Positions 43,654 through 55,560 of a DNA stretch of 64,000 nucleotides are shown here, piece after piece. The first letter of the stretch is position 1, and the number at the start of each line of letters is the position of its first letter. The notes under the pieces are model-generated. The model was not told the origin of the DNA. It ran no database searches and saw nothing but the letters and a program-made list of their open reading frames with translations. The DNA lies in contig MU278351.1 of assembly GCA_022385755.1 (NCBI GenBank), forward strand, positions 65,594-129,593, in the 5' to 3' direction. A program made the translations under genes and the position numbers. This stretch comes from Trametopsis cervina (taxonomy: Eukaryota; Basidiomycota; Agaricomycetes; Polyporales; Irpicaceae).

Positions 43654-46101
43654 TCAATCTTTAGGTTCGCGTGGATCCTTCTTATATGCAGCTTCGTACT
43701 CCTCGAACGGCTGCACGGAAAATTCTAAAGGGGCGGACAGAGGCAAGAAGCCTTGTCCCTCGTCTTCGAGCTGTTTGAGGCGGCGCGCAGTGAGTGGTTT
43801 CGTGCGATTCACGCTATAGATCTGTTTCCCAAATCCATCAGGCACGGAACAAAGAGGACCACCGGTTGAGAACGCACCTTGATACGATGGGCAGAAGACG
43901 TGACGTGCAGGTCCCAGCTGTACAGCGAAAGAAACCGTAAGCCGGCGAAACCAGTCTAAAACAAACGTTTTGAGGCTTACTTCCATGCAGAACGTACGTA
44001 GGTCGGCTCGGTATTGTTCGACGAGTCCCAGGTGCGCACGCAGAACTCCAGCCATCCTTCGGCATCGACGGGGACTTCGATGGACCAAAGGCGCCAGGCG
44101 TGGTAGTGCTGCGGCAGGTCAGCACGAGCGAACGTGGTTATATGCGTTGCGCACCTTCTGTGTCATGTTATCTGGAGCGCAGGGGTACCATACGTGGCCA
44201 CTACGGTCTATCTGAGCCAGAGAACAAGAACGAGTCATGTGGAATGTTTACGCACCCATCAGGGCTGACCTCGACACGTTCGACCCAATTGCCGTTTCCG
44301 CTGTATGCCCACCCTTTGAGTTCAATCTTTCCGTCGTGGATAATGACCTCTCGATCCCTAGGGAACATGATTGCGCTCCTATGAACCGTAAGTGACGCAC
44401 CACAAAAAGTGATTCAGCATTGTACTCACGACACCGGCATTGCTTGGATCGAGAATCCGTTACTGATCATCACATTCTGCTTGCCGATCTGCACCATGCC
44501 CTTGAGTAAGTAGATTCTGCAGTTAAATTCGCGGCGCCTTACCTGCTGGTTGTAGTACAGATATTCCTGCCTCTGTACAGGTCCAAAGCTTGGCTCTGGC
44601 AGCGCATTGATACGGTACACCCACTTGCAGCTCCGTGCGCCGATGTAGCCAGCGACGACGACGCGCAGTGGGCCACCGTGAATCTTGGGAAGCGGTTCGC
44701 CGTTCATCTCCCAAGCGAGGAGGACTTCCTCGTTCTGCCGCACTTTGCGCCAAGGCACCGATACCGCATAGTTGTATACTTCGAGCTTCCTGTGTTGCAG
44801 CGGCCAGTCAGAAGGAGAGGACAAAGTGCTAGAGCAGCGGGTGCGTACTTGAAGTAGGTATCCGCACCGATGAACTCGAGATGCTGAGCTTCGGGTAGGA
44901 TGCCTCCGCATGCGATCTTAAGGACTTTCTTGAGGGGAACGCCACGGTACACGGCTGTGCCGCTAGACTCGCGTATATGAATTTGTGACGGATGACTGTA
45001 GATAAGGGCTTACATCGCACCTTCGCCCCATGGGGCATTGATGACTATAATCCGTATTCAGTAGCGTAAGAGCTTGGGAGTCGTTCACCGCTTACGTTCG
45101 TCTCCATCACCCGGATAGACGTCAATTTGCTCTCGCCTGCGCGTGCCGCTGCACTGCAGTGTGACCGTGAGTTCAGATTGTCTGTGGAGAAAACTACATG
45201 AGGGCAATCATGGTGCACGAAACGTCCTAATACTCACGGGAACTTGGTTGGATCTTGTAAGTCTTTCAGGGACAATTTCACCGACTTATTTACCATCCCT
45301 CCAATCTCCAGCTCGAAAGAATCAGGGTCAATGTCTGGCACTCCGCCGTGGTTTCGGATGCTGAATACTGCAACGTGAGTCCTATCGCACCCAGATACGT
45401 ATAGGAAGAAGCGCACAAGTGATGCTTATTCTGCGTGATCTTCCCGTCGCCCATAATATACTTTGGAAGTGTTTCGCCGTTATAGGGGAAGTCTAGCACG
45501 TGCAGCATGTCTTCTTTTTCCTTTTGCACCATCTCCCAGCTGAAGTCAACGATGGACTTCAGCCCGAGCGCTTCATGATACTCCTTCCATCTGTGCCCCA
45601 CAAGGATTGGGTTCGTCTTGGGTAACGGGTCCGTTTGGAAATCTGTTTGATGATAGGGTCAATATGCATGACCGGTAGGGTTTGAACTCGTGACCAGGGC
45701 ACGGCGTGAGTTATCAGACGCCGGATAGACAGCGTTACGGTGCTTCGTCGACGACGTATCGTCGCACCTGGCAATATCTACACAGCCGGGCTCACACGGC
45801 CTGCCAATGCCTGGCGTTCTCGAGAAGCGAGAGGTGCGAAGGAGGTGATAGAAACGAGGCGTGAGACGAACCTGGGATCGGCGTGAATTTCTTCGTCTTG
45901 AGGAGCTCGTGCGCTATGCGCTTTCGCTCAGGGGAATCCTCCCACTCAACATACCTACGTCCATGCTCGTCAGGACAATGCGCACTAGGAGGCAATCCTG
46001 GATAAAAGCTGTACTCGAACTTACCCTGTCCAGCCTTGTTTTTCCTCTGGGAACAGAGTCTTGAGCGGAATCCCGTTGAACTCGTTCTCTTTAGTAGACA
46101 T
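43654..46101 (-). CDS. Sulfite-oxidase-like molybdopterin enzyme
   Basis: Eukaryotic molybdopterin oxidoreductase of the sulfite oxidase/assimilatory nitrate reductase fold. Visible blocks in order are LPPSAHCPDEHGRRYVEWE, DPLPKTNPILVG...EYHEALGL, KHHF-IRNHGGVP, VTLQCSGTRRRE (the Cys that ligates molybdenum), INAPWGEGAIGTAVYRGV, SVPWRKV, LAWEMNGEPLP, HGGPLRVVVAGYIGARS...WV, the dimerisation-domain start GFSIQAMPVSSAIM, WAYSGNGNWVERVEVSPDGG, AWRLWSIEVPVDAEGW and NWDLHVTSSAHRIK. No cytochrome b5 or NAD domain is present, so it is sulfite oxidase-like rather than nitrate reductase. About ten short introns are needed, plus one of about 230 nt near 45645-45873. The ATG at 46101 (STKENEFNG) is not in frame with the first conserved block, so the 5' end is unsettled. 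Confidence 0.85.
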
Positions 46102-46167
46102 GTTGCGGAATGGTTCCAGTGCTGGCGGTAGGGTTGCGTAGGGTTGGTATAGGGGGTAGGGGAAGTC

Positions 46168-46177
46168 TTTATATACC
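46168..46177 (-). promoter_or_regulatory. TATA-like box of the sulfite-oxidase-like gene
   Basis: GGTATATAAA on the minus strand lies about 70 bp upstream of the ATG at 46101. This supports transcription starting close to that ATG rather than at a distant upstream one. Confidence 0.45.
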
Positions 46178-46331
46178 ACCGAAGCGCGTTCTGTATTGGC
46201 CCGGAAGCAGTTTGCGATAAGTTCTTTCCTTCGCTGACATCAGAGCGTGCAGTCGTTCGTACCCGTACCGTGTCTTCACAGCGGCGTCGAATCTCATGGA
46301 GCTGAATTGGCGCCCTGTCATGAAGGCTCAT

Positions 46332-47200
46332 CTATATTCGCCGCGGTTTGCTAGCGTAAACTGGCCATTTCGGTAATGTACGGGCTTGGGCTACCTAAAA
46401 TAGATGCGTGAATAATGAGATCCAGAGGACTGACTACGAATTAGGAGCAGACCTAAGAGTGTTGCATACCAGGTGTTGCTTATAATAATCAAGTTGGCAC
46501 AGACTTGAGGCGCACGCATCTCACGTACGGCAGAGAAAAGTACGACAGTGGTATGACCATTGCAAGAGTAACTCAATACTGCTACCGCCGCAGGCTGTGG
46601 CTCTATGTCCTACACTTCAGATATGCAAATGGGATGTTGAGTTTGCGGCTTTTCCGCAAAGGAGGGAGCACTCACTGACAGACAGTAAAAGCGGTTTAAT
46701 CCATTGCTCCAACCCCGCGTCCGATGGAGGAGGAGAGATGAGTACTGTCGATGAGTAAGGACACCGACGACGACGTTCGGGAGTCGTTCGGGTCGTCGGT
46801 GATCCGCCGTGGTCCGTGCGTTCGCGCGCCTATCCCACAGGTATATAAGCTTTGGCACGGCGCCCGCCCTCCTTTATCGAAAGTTTCACCTCGCGAGTTG
46901 ATATTTGGGGTTGTCGAGCAGCCTTTGCGCACACTCGATAACCTTGAACTTTTCGCGCAGGGAGAACAAACTCCTCCATCCTAAGATCGCGTCGACCAGC
47001 AAAACTTTTGCCGAAGTCGGGACGGCCCGTAATGGAGGGATACGCTTTCTACGCTGCGTAGGTAGTCATTGTTGGCTACGTGCATGCGACAAATACATGT
47101 AATTCACTAGCATTCGCTATCTCTACTGCCCTGATGATAATAGTGTAATGTGTGCTCAACTTCAATGAACAATTTTTAATTGAAGAACAAAGTAGTGATG
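46332..47200. other. Intergenic region, no gene seen
   Basis: Short open frames around 46610-46990 on both strands lack family resemblance and splice context. No RNA gene was found. Confidence 0.4.
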
Positions 47201-47227
47201 ACAGAACCACAACCAAGAAGACTATAC

Positions 47228-47423
47228 GGATGACTCTCCAATAAGGCATGCCTACTCTTGGCCTCACCCCCTCGCAAAGCGTGGCCAGACCTAGTGATGG
47301 CTGGGACCAGAAGATAGTTTGAGCTGTTTGCTATTTTACTGAGTTGTTCCACAACCTGGACGTGTAAGCATTGTGGAGGGATCAATATTCCCGAGGTATG
47401 CCTCATTGGAGAGTCATCTGTAC
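47228..47423. repeat. Imperfect inverted repeat, about 25-bp arms
   Basis: The arm at about 47228-47253 (GATGACTCTCCAATAAGGCA) is mirrored near 47397-47422 with about three mismatches in 25 bases. The arms are separated by about 145 bp. No clear target-site duplication was found, so transposon origin is only possible. Confidence 0.4.
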
Positions 47424-47459
47424 CATGCATTTACACATGTTCAAGATGAATTCCCCAAT

Positions 47460-47745
47460 CCCCCACCCTTTCGTCTCGTCTCGTCGCATCTCATCTCTAT
47501 CTCTCATACCTGTCTATCCGTCCCTTTCTCATCTCTGCCTGTCTCTTGTCTGCTTTTTGTCTCTTCCCCATCTCTCATCTCTACTCCTTCTCGCATTTTG
47601 TCTCCCATCTCACTCTCATTTCTCGTCACTCTCTTGTTTCTCGTCCGTCTCTCACCCCTTTTGCTTCTCGTCCCTCTCTCACTTCCGACATCTCCGCTCT
47701 ATTTATAGACACTTACTTGCCCATGGCTTGCCTCTCTGCACAGAC
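47460..47745 (+). repeat. Pyrimidine-rich low-complexity tract
   Basis: Almost 300 bases are composed largely of C and T on the plus strand, with irregular repeats of TCTCATCTCT, TCTCGTC and CTCTCAC words. The apparent ORFs here are Ser/Leu/Pro strings caused by composition. Confidence 0.7.
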
Positions 47746-48364
47746 CTGACCTTGGAGGTATTTCTAGGAAATAATGTCAGTATCACTTAACCTTGTAGAC
47801 CCTTCTTGCAGGCTTAATAATGCACTAGAACATAGACATGTGGTGAGAGGATGGTGTGCAGCTCCCGAAACATCCGACTATGAGCGTCAATGGACTAGCC
47901 TGTCGAATTTGAAGCGCAACTACTGGGCGATATCATGCCGGTAACTTCACTTTTTAGTGATTTCAGCAATATTCACTGACAGTTTCACAGAAACCTCATT
48001 TCACGGAAACTGCACGGAGTCTTGCAGGTGCGCAGACTTTTTGCTGTTAGTTACCGAGCTTTTCACGGAATGCCAGGCTCAGTCCACCCTTGACAGACTT
48101 ACACCGTATTTGTCCATACGTCGGCATGCAGTGCGTGGCTGACAGGAGCAGTGCTGCTGTGCACTGACCTCGGGCTCTGTTAGCAGATCTCGGCCCCTCT
48201 AATATCATAACTTATACTATAATTGCAGAGCAGCCAGGCACGAGATAGATGCTAGCGCTGATCGATACCGCTGAGGCGGTGGTGAGCCGGTAATCTCTGT
48301 GCTTTAAAGGCTCCCAAGTCCTCTTCGAATATCGACAACTTCTGTCTTCTACGAAACTGCAAAG
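47746..48364. other. Upstream region of the TPR gene, no gene seen
   Basis: It contains a cluster of TTTCACGGAAAC-like words (47960-48080) and no supported coding exon. Confidence 0.4.
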
Positions 48365-49737
48365 ATGCCCAACATAGCCAACATGTCCGGTTACAATCTC
48401 GACCCGACCGTCTTAGAAGACTATGCGAAGTTGGGCGTCGACACTGACGAGTTCTTGGTAAAGTCGTTTGGACCTCAGCCGTCGGATGTGTAATGACTCA
48501 CCTTCGCGTACCGCACAGAACCTGCTGCAGCAAGCCACGCCGGATCCCATAACAGGGGAGATTGGGCCCGAGGAAATCATGAGGTGCGTGTCGCGATGCC
48601 CTCCTTATGTTCGCCATTCAAACCGGTAGTCTAGGTTCATGATACGGAATATGGACAATCCTATAGTGCAGAAGGTTGGCGCGGCGGCTCAAGTAGCCAT
48701 TAAACAACGCGTCGAGTCGCACGATGCCGACTTTACGGACTTCGACTTCCATAGCCTGGCCGGAACAATCCCTCAGGATCCCGTGGAAGGGTGGTGGCAT
48801 ATCACTCTGGAGCGATTCGCCGTCGCAAATACGTCAGGCAACTACATCAAGGAGGAGGAAATCCACTCAACTCCGGGAGCACAGCCTGTCTTTTTCCTCA
48901 GCTGCGAACACAAGAATGTCATCCGCGCAATGGAGCAAGTCACTGGACTGCCTGATTCAACTGCCGTCTTGAGGTAAGTGTATCCGCTCCTGCGCATCAT
49001 CTGAGCGACACTCAATCCTGCCTCACGGCCTCACAGGTTCATCAAACGGTCAATGGTGACGCCAATGCCAGGCCTTTTCGCTGCGCTGCCACGCTTTCTG
49101 CACATAACTGTCAAGTTAAGCCCGCATGCCGAAGCTCTCCGTCCGTTCCTCGACAGTCTGCCGGCGCCGTTCGAATGGGAAATCGAGACGCCGGAGATCG
49201 CTGCGACCGTAAACGACGCGCTCGACGCACGGATGCAGGAGAAGCATGCTACGTATATGAGTCAAGCGGACGTGCACAAACACGTGGGGAATGCCGCGTT
49301 CAACCGGAAGGACCGTGCGCTCGCGATAGAGCAGTACACGCTCGCGATCAACTTTGCGCGGGACGCGTCAGGAACGAGACGAGCAGAAGAGGAGAAGACG
49401 GTCTCTCGTCAGTTTACTGCCGTGTGTCTTGCGAATCGAGCGGCGGCGTACTTGATGGACGGAGAGGGTCGGAATCCAGAGAAAGCGTTGGCGGACTCGC
49501 AAGAAGTGGAGAGGCTTCATCCTGATTATGCGAAAGGGTGAGCTATGCTTGAGAGTTCTTCGCCTCCACAGTCCTGATACTTTGGCCAGGTACTATCGTC
49601 AAGCGAGGGCGCACGAAGGGCTGGGCAATATATCTGAGGCTCAAGAAACACTCAGGCGAGCACTGAGCCGGCCGGCGCTGGCCACCGACAAAACGCTCCT
49701 TACTTTGCTCAATGAACTCGACACACAGCTGGATTAG
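48365..49737 (+). CDS. TPR-domain protein with uncharacterised N-terminal domain
   Basis: Five exons join in frame (48365-48457, 48519-48583, 48635-48973, 49037-49537, 49590-49737), giving 381 residues. The first 210 residues have no recognised domain but are dense in conserved-looking blocks (TGEIGPEE, SGNYIKEEEIHSTPGAQPVFFLS). From about residue 250 a TPR unit follows: HVGNAAFNRKDRALAIEQYTLAI, CLANRAAAYLMDG...ALADSQEVERLHPDYAKGYYRQARAHEGLG, then a third helix pair. This three-TPR block resembles the co-chaperone clamp type (Cns1/TTC4, Sgt2), so an Hsp70/Hsp90-binding role is possible, not shown. All junctions use canonical sites. Just downstream begins the right arm of the inverted duplication. 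Confidence 0.82.
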
Positions 49738-50149
49738 ACTATGCGCTAATCGTCACTCTTTCTCCAGTGGCCCAAGAACCGTACTTCTTGTATTTTACTT
49801 TATTGTGGGCCTTTGTCGTGTGTACTTATATGGGAATTCAATATTAGGATAACATCTATGCGTTCCACACCCTCGCAAACCTGTCACAGCCGTCCATAGA
49901 ACGTGGCCTTTATTGAACACAGGATGCTCAAAAGCGCAGCGATATACCTCCCTCCGCGATTATAACGTACGGAGTTGTAGCGGTGCCCCTCGTCATTTCC
50001 CCTGTTCGATCTTACCATGCTGATCGCACTCTAGCCGAAGCAAACGCAGTCATATACGAGCATAACGAACAACGATAAACCGGGCATGTGTCATGTCGTC
50101 CAACTGATACAATGAGCGCGACGCGATCACATTGCAGGAATCTGGTGTT

Positions 50150-50862
50150 TCCGTGTTGCGGGCCTGATTCTGATTCTGAGATACTTGCAGGGACAGCTAA
50201 ATCATACCGTATGTGAGCCTGTGGCACCTATCGTCCGTATGGCACAACTCACCGTATAGCTCAGACATGAAGATGGGGGTGCGATGCGACATGTGCCTGC
50301 TGCTGGATACCGCCTCGAAGGCTACCCCAGCTACTGCAAGTACTAGTAGTAGAGCGGCGGGCTCACCCTCGACGCATAGGGAGGGTCCTGCTGCACGATT
50401 GTCAGCCGACGACCTGGTAGATGCACTAGCCACACTTAACATCACGTCGGGGACCTCTGCCAGTACGAACGGGGTAGACATCGTGAAGGGCGGCGTGAAA
50501 GTGCGGCAGTCGGCGCTGGTCAAGATCAAGACGAGATCGAGCAGGAATGCAGAGGCGTTCGATTGGACGTCCGCGTACCTATAGCTATTCCTCGGGCAAA
50601 CGTACAACCTGTACCTTGGAATTCACCAGAGGGGAAATTTCAATGAAGTGAGGAAGATTGACTTGAGGCATCGGAGATGAAGGCGGCTGCGGAGGCTGCG
50701 CGGCCGGTACTGAAGCTCGGTCGCCTACTGGACGAGATCCTAGCTGGAGCACGCCCAGGAAGGGCGGTTGAGTGTAGTGTGTAGAGGCGGGGAGTTGAAG
50801 ATACACCAGCGGAGAGACGACGAGATGTTTATTCCGGATGCTGTTTTGGTTCGATTCGCTTG
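50150..50862 (+). pseudogene. Dead copy of the Rai1/DXO-like gene
   Basis: Similar to the end of exon 2 and all of exon 3 of the Rai1-like gene at 34074-35585, but on the opposite strand. The sequence from the ATG near 50267 follows the left copy closely through IVKGGVKVRQSALVKIKTRS. It has lost the E-x-D codons (VRCDMCLL), has a TAG at about 50582 where the homologue has CAG, then several small deletions shift the frame up to about 50862. Exon 1 and most of exon 2 are absent or unrecognisable. It cannot encode the full protein. Confidence 0.82.
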
Positions 50863-51325
50863 ATAATCTCTCCCACAGCCGTTGTATACTCTCTATAGCT
50901 CATATACACCAAATCAATGGTTTGAGATACTGTCGTTGAGTTTGTGCGGATGCCGTCTGGCCGCCGTGTGCTGCACTACCGCCGTGGCAGCGTGATGTAG
51001 GGCATCAGGGCAATCAAACGGAGGCATAAGAAAACGCACACATTCTGGTGTTGGGACGTCTTTGCCACTGCAGGTTGATTCTGCTCCAGAGGCAAATAAG
51101 CTGTGTGAGGCTACTGCACGGACGACCAAACGAGACCAGTGTGACTCAAGCACACATATCAGACCAACATGTGTATCAAATGCGGGCGCTTCGTGCCGGG
51201 CGCGAGCGACGTTTGTCCTAATATGGACTGCGAGGTTCAACTCGAACCAAAACCTCATTGTCTCTTAGAGCGACTTGTCTCCGTAGCCAACCTGCGCTTA
51301 CCAAGTGTTGAACGTGTTTGAAGGA

Positions 51326-51335
51326 CATATAAAGG
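51326..51335 (+). promoter_or_regulatory. TATA-like box shared by FunK1 B and C
   Basis: CATATAAAGG followed by CGAGATGG lies about 40-50 bp upstream of the FunK1 C ATG. The same word occurs upstream of FunK1 B on the other strand (TATATAAAGGCGAGATGG), so the core promoter was duplicated with the gene. Confidence 0.5.
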
Positions 51336-51374
51336 CGAGATGGACGTTAGTATGGACAGTTCCACTCTCGCATC

Positions 51375-54076
51375 ATGTTCAGTACGCCCAACAAACCCCG
51401 CTTTGCTGACCACCCTCCCGTCACTGACGATGATACTGCTGTAAAGTTCAAGCACGCTGTTAGTGGCCCGGCTATCGCAGGAGGACTAGACGAAGGTCGT
51501 AAGGCTACAATAAATGACGTTGGACCTGCAGTCTGCCAAGTCCCGTTACAATGGTTCAAAGACAAGATCCTGCCACCACTTCCATCCAAGTTCAACCTTC
51601 AAGATGCAATCCAGTCGCTGAAGCAAAACGGAACCATTCTGAATGAACGCTGGGCCGCGTTTGCTGAGTCACCATCTGCACAGAGTGCTCACGAGGATAA
51701 AGTCTTCGCGCCGTTCGCCACCATCGCGAAGAATGTCGGTGAGGCAGCCAAGAAGCAGTTATCTCGAGAACCAGCAGTCGTCTTTGAATGCAATCCGGAC
51801 ATTGCTCCCTATTCACACCTCCGCAGAAATACATCAAAGCCCGATGGATATGGCGTATATCGCCGGCACAGGAGTTTCCAGAGCGATAGCCCCATCTGCT
51901 GGGAATTTATTGTAGCGCCGGGTGAGAAGAAGCAGCAAAGACGTGTTGTTGATCTCAACGACGTGAGATCTTGCCTGTTGTATGTGAAACAGTTTAATGC
52001 TAACGTGCGTTTCAGAACATTACCAAACTGCTATGGTCGTTCGGCCACTTGATGCGTGAGGATCCTGGCAGACGGTTCGTTGTTGGCTACACGATCGAGG
52101 ATACTGATATGCGTCTGTGGTTCGGCAGCCGATCGGAGATATTGGTATCTGAGGAGTTTGATTTTATTGAGGTATGTTTTGTTCGTGGTGGTTGAGTGAT
52201 CTCGTATGTGTGCTAAGAGATTTTAGGACTACGAGTCTCTTGTGCACTTCTTCGTTTCGCAAATGTACGCCACGCCTCAGCAACTCGGATTTGATCCTAC
52301 CATGCAGCCCGCAGCAGACCTTGAGGCGAGACGCAAGAACCGCTACGACATCACTGTTCACTACACCGATCCTGAGAACCTTGACGGGCCAAAGAAGTCC
52401 ATCTCGTATCGCACGGTTGAGGGAGGGCTTCTGTCAAGCATCGGCGCAGAGGCAATCAAGAGCCGAGGCACGCGAGTGTGGCATGCACAGGAAATTGTCA
52501 AGGGTGGTGTCAAGCCGGAGAAGGTGGTAATCAAGGACTACTGGGTCGACAGCGATCGCACCCGCGAAGCTGTTACTCGGGCTGAAATCCTCCGTGCGGC
52601 CAAAGACGATGAGCAGCGAAAACTCCTCCGCACGTATCTGTTGACTCCGCTGTACTGGGGCGACGTGATGCTTGACGATGATTTGCCGGATTCAACATTT
52701 GGTGTCATCAGACGAGCGGCGGTGTTGCCATCCAATGCTCAGGTCTTCCCTACTGTGCATTCAAAGCCTTCGAAGTTCGCCGACCGTCTGATTGAAGACT
52801 TGCACCTCGCTCCTCAAGGCACAGGAGCGATCCTCCATGAAGCCGCGCATACTCTTCAAGTCCCAATCAGCCATAACAAACATCGGCACCGGATCGTTTT
52901 TGCAGAGATGGGCCCAACAATTGAGTCTTTGACATCTGTCTGTGATATCTTCCAGGCTGGAGCACAGGCAGCTTTAGGTAGCTCAACGTTTCGATTACCT
53001 CTTGTATGGCGGTGCTGATGATTGCTTAGCATTGCGAGCGTTGCACTCGACAGGCTGGCTGCATCGAGACATCAGTTCGGGCAATATCCTCATTGTCGAT
53101 GGCATCGTCAAGCTTACTGACCTGGAATATGCAAAGAACATGATGAACAGCACCAGCCATTCGGAGAGATATGTGCGTTTACCTTTCTCTGCCTGAATAA
53201 TCCGTTTGTTTTTTTGACTGCTGATACTGCTCACAGGGAACACTCTATTTTATGGCCCTCGAAGTGCGTTATCACAGGTATAGATTCCTCCCTGACGAGG
53301 GGCCCATCGTGTCCGAAGCGGCGCAAGGTGACAACTCGACTTTCAAGATCGGCAGTCGTCGTGCACCGAAACCTCGTGCTCCAATGCCGGATGCTATTGA
53401 CAGAAAGATCAGCAAAGCCGCGCCCTTCAAGCACAACCCTCTGCACGACATCGAGTCGCTTTGGTGGCTTTTGGTTTTCCTCACTATGACGAGGAAGGTG
53501 GTCGTCGAAGGATCTGACTCGAAAACCTTCGGAGATCAATACGCGTACTATTCACCTATCTTCACCGAACAATTGAAGAGGGTAGATGCGTTGACGCTAC
53601 CGCAAACATTCATCGCTGGCCAACAACACATTCACCCGGCCATGGACACAGCTATTAGAGCTCTCGAACATGCTCGGCTTGTCATTGTCAATGCATATCG
53701 GAATGCGGAGAAGAATGTCGACGGGATAGACCATACTGCTGGAGACAGCGTATGTGGGTCGCTGTACAATATCTTCTTACGCGCTGCGAACACATATGAC
53801 GGCCGCGACGTCGAGCTCAAGAAAATTCGACCTTCTGTGAAAGATACACCAGAACTACCCGCAGCAACGGTGTTGGCCCACGCTACCACTGTCGACTTGG
53901 GTACTGTTGCGATGAAGCGGCCCCGGGACCATGACTTAGACAGGGTCGAGGTGGATGACGCGTTGTTCAGACAAGAGCATGAGATCAGGAAGCGAACGAA
54001 GAAGGCCTCTTCGGAGGCGGATGTGGCGGTGGATGAGGTATCCGGTGCGGCTTCTGGACCATCTGGCACTCAGTGA
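51375..54076 (+). CDS. FunK1 fungal-type protein kinase, copy C
   Basis: Start ATG 51375, followed by STPNK as in copy B. Exon 1 ends at the donor after DLNDV (about 51961). Exon 2 is about 52016-52171 (NITKLLWSFGHLM...FIE), exon 3 starts near 52227 (DYESLVHFFVSQMYA) and runs to about 52976, and a short exon around 53032-53172 carries the catalytic loop HRDISSGNILI and DLEYAK. The last exon starts near 53236 (GTLYFMALEV) and stops at 54076. All kinase motifs are present. The stop is a TGA replacing the GGA of copy B, and the frame beyond it still encodes the B-like tail ending AGAEVQDGM. About 17 residues of a charged tail are therefore lost. Its N-terminus is B-like but much of the middle is closer to A. 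Confidence 0.88.
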
Positions 54077-54779
54077 GAGAGCAGCACTTTCGCTAAGAAG
54101 GAGCTTGCTGGGGCGGAAGTGCAAGACGGCATGTAGACGTACAATAAGCGAGCGTCATTCGTGGGCCACTGTAGCAACAAATTTGGTTCTGTCTATTGAA
54201 CGTGCACCTGTTTACCAAATCTCGTTCGTATCCCCATACCATGCCTTGTGCGAATTGGTTTTCTGTACAGCCGAAGCAGATCTCCCTGTGGATGGCAAAT
54301 AGTGAGAAAACCCCAGGTAAGGAATCACGAAGTGTACAAAAGCACGACGCGATCACGTGACTCAAGTATCACAGACGCCTCACAGACGTTTGTTTTCTAG
54401 TCCGGTGTCCAGCCATTCATGTTCGTTTCATCGCGCTATTTGCCAGCGCGCGACACGCGAACCTCTATGAGATACAACCTGATACGACACGTTGCTTACG
54501 AAAAATAAGGAGATACCCGGTCATATCGAGCTCCCCTCCGATATCCACCCTGCAAGCTCAGGATATAGTCTCACGGCGCCCGCCGTAGTAGGTCCTTTGA
54601 GAGACGGCCATACGCCAACAGCACGAACAATCCACCCACCGGGCGACCATGTACCACTAGAGTGGCTTTGCGACATCTTGCAACCCTGCACTTGCCAAGT
54701 CTCGAACATATTGAAGGAACAAACAAAGTCAATATGGACGTCAGTATGGACTGTTTCGCTCTCTCATCATTTCCAGTAC

Positions 54780-55560
54780 GCCCAACAAATCACGCTTTCC
54801 TAACCGTCCTCCCATCACTAATAACAATACTCCTGGGAAATGGAAGCATGCTGTTAATGGCCCAGCTATTGCAAGCGGCGTAGGCGAAGGTCCCAAGGCT
54901 ACAATTCAAGACGTCAGACGTTGGGCCTGCGATTCATGAAGTACCGCTGCAGTGGTTCAAGGACCATTTTCTGCCGCCACTTCCACCTGAATTCGAACTT
55001 CGAGATGCAATTGCAGCTCTAAAAGAGAATAAAACGATTAAGGATGATATCTGGGACGCGTTTTCCGAGCCACCATCTGCACGGGGTGCGCACGAGGATA
55101 AAGTTCTCGCGCCGTTCGCCACCATCGTGAAGGTTGTCGATGAGGAAGCCGGGAAGCATTCATCTGGAGAACCAGCAGTCGTCTTTGAATGCAACCCGAA
55201 CCGTATCCCTGTCTCGGCTTTTCGCAAGAGCACATCGAAGCCGGATGGATATGGCGTATACCTGCGCCACGACAATTACACGGCAGATGGTCCCATCTTC
55301 TGGGAATTTATTGTAGCCCCAGGCGAGAAGAAGCGGGCACGTCTTGAGGATATCAATGACGTGAGTTCTGGGATCCTTTTATGTGCAGCGACTTGACCTC
55401 AACGTGCATTGCAGAATATTTCTAAGATACTGTGGTCGTTCAACCATACCATGCGTGAGGATCCTTGCAGACGGTTCGTCATCGGATATACGATCGAGGA
55501 CACAGTAATGCGCCTGTGGTTCTGCAGTTGATCTGAAATACTAGTATCACAGTGGCATTC
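54780..55560 (+). pseudogene. Truncated FunK1, copy D
   Basis: It matches the N-terminal domain and second exon of FunK1 A. The position of the initiator again lacks ATG (ATTTCCAG). A frame change occurs near 54930 (IQDV followed by a stop in one frame and VGPAIHEVPLQWFKD in another). From 54932 the frame reads through PSARGAHEDKVLAPFATI, SKPDGYGVYLRHDNY and FIVAPGEKK to an intron. The second exon (about 55414-55530) ends with a stop (CSTGA context) inside the conserved GSRSEI motif. No kinase lobe remains downstream, and similarity ends near 55560. Confidence 0.85.

Larger units (their letters stand above)
50150..55560 (+). repeat. Right arm of the inverted segmental duplication
   Basis: It carries, in plus orientation, the dead Rai1-like copy, FunK1 C and truncated FunK1 D, in the same order as the left arm on the minus strand. 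Similarity to the left arm fades near 55560, just after the second FunK1 exon of copy D. The arms are separated by about 15 kb of unrelated, mostly intact housekeeping genes. Confidence 0.85.

Noticed and set aside
47371..47790. Ser/Leu-rich open frames near 47.5 kb
   Set aside because: They are caused by the C/T-rich tract, with no start context or family.
54093..54365. Minus-strand 90-codon frame also present at 30589-30850
   Set aside because: Its conservation is explained by the near-identical duplicated flank, and the frame has no domain.
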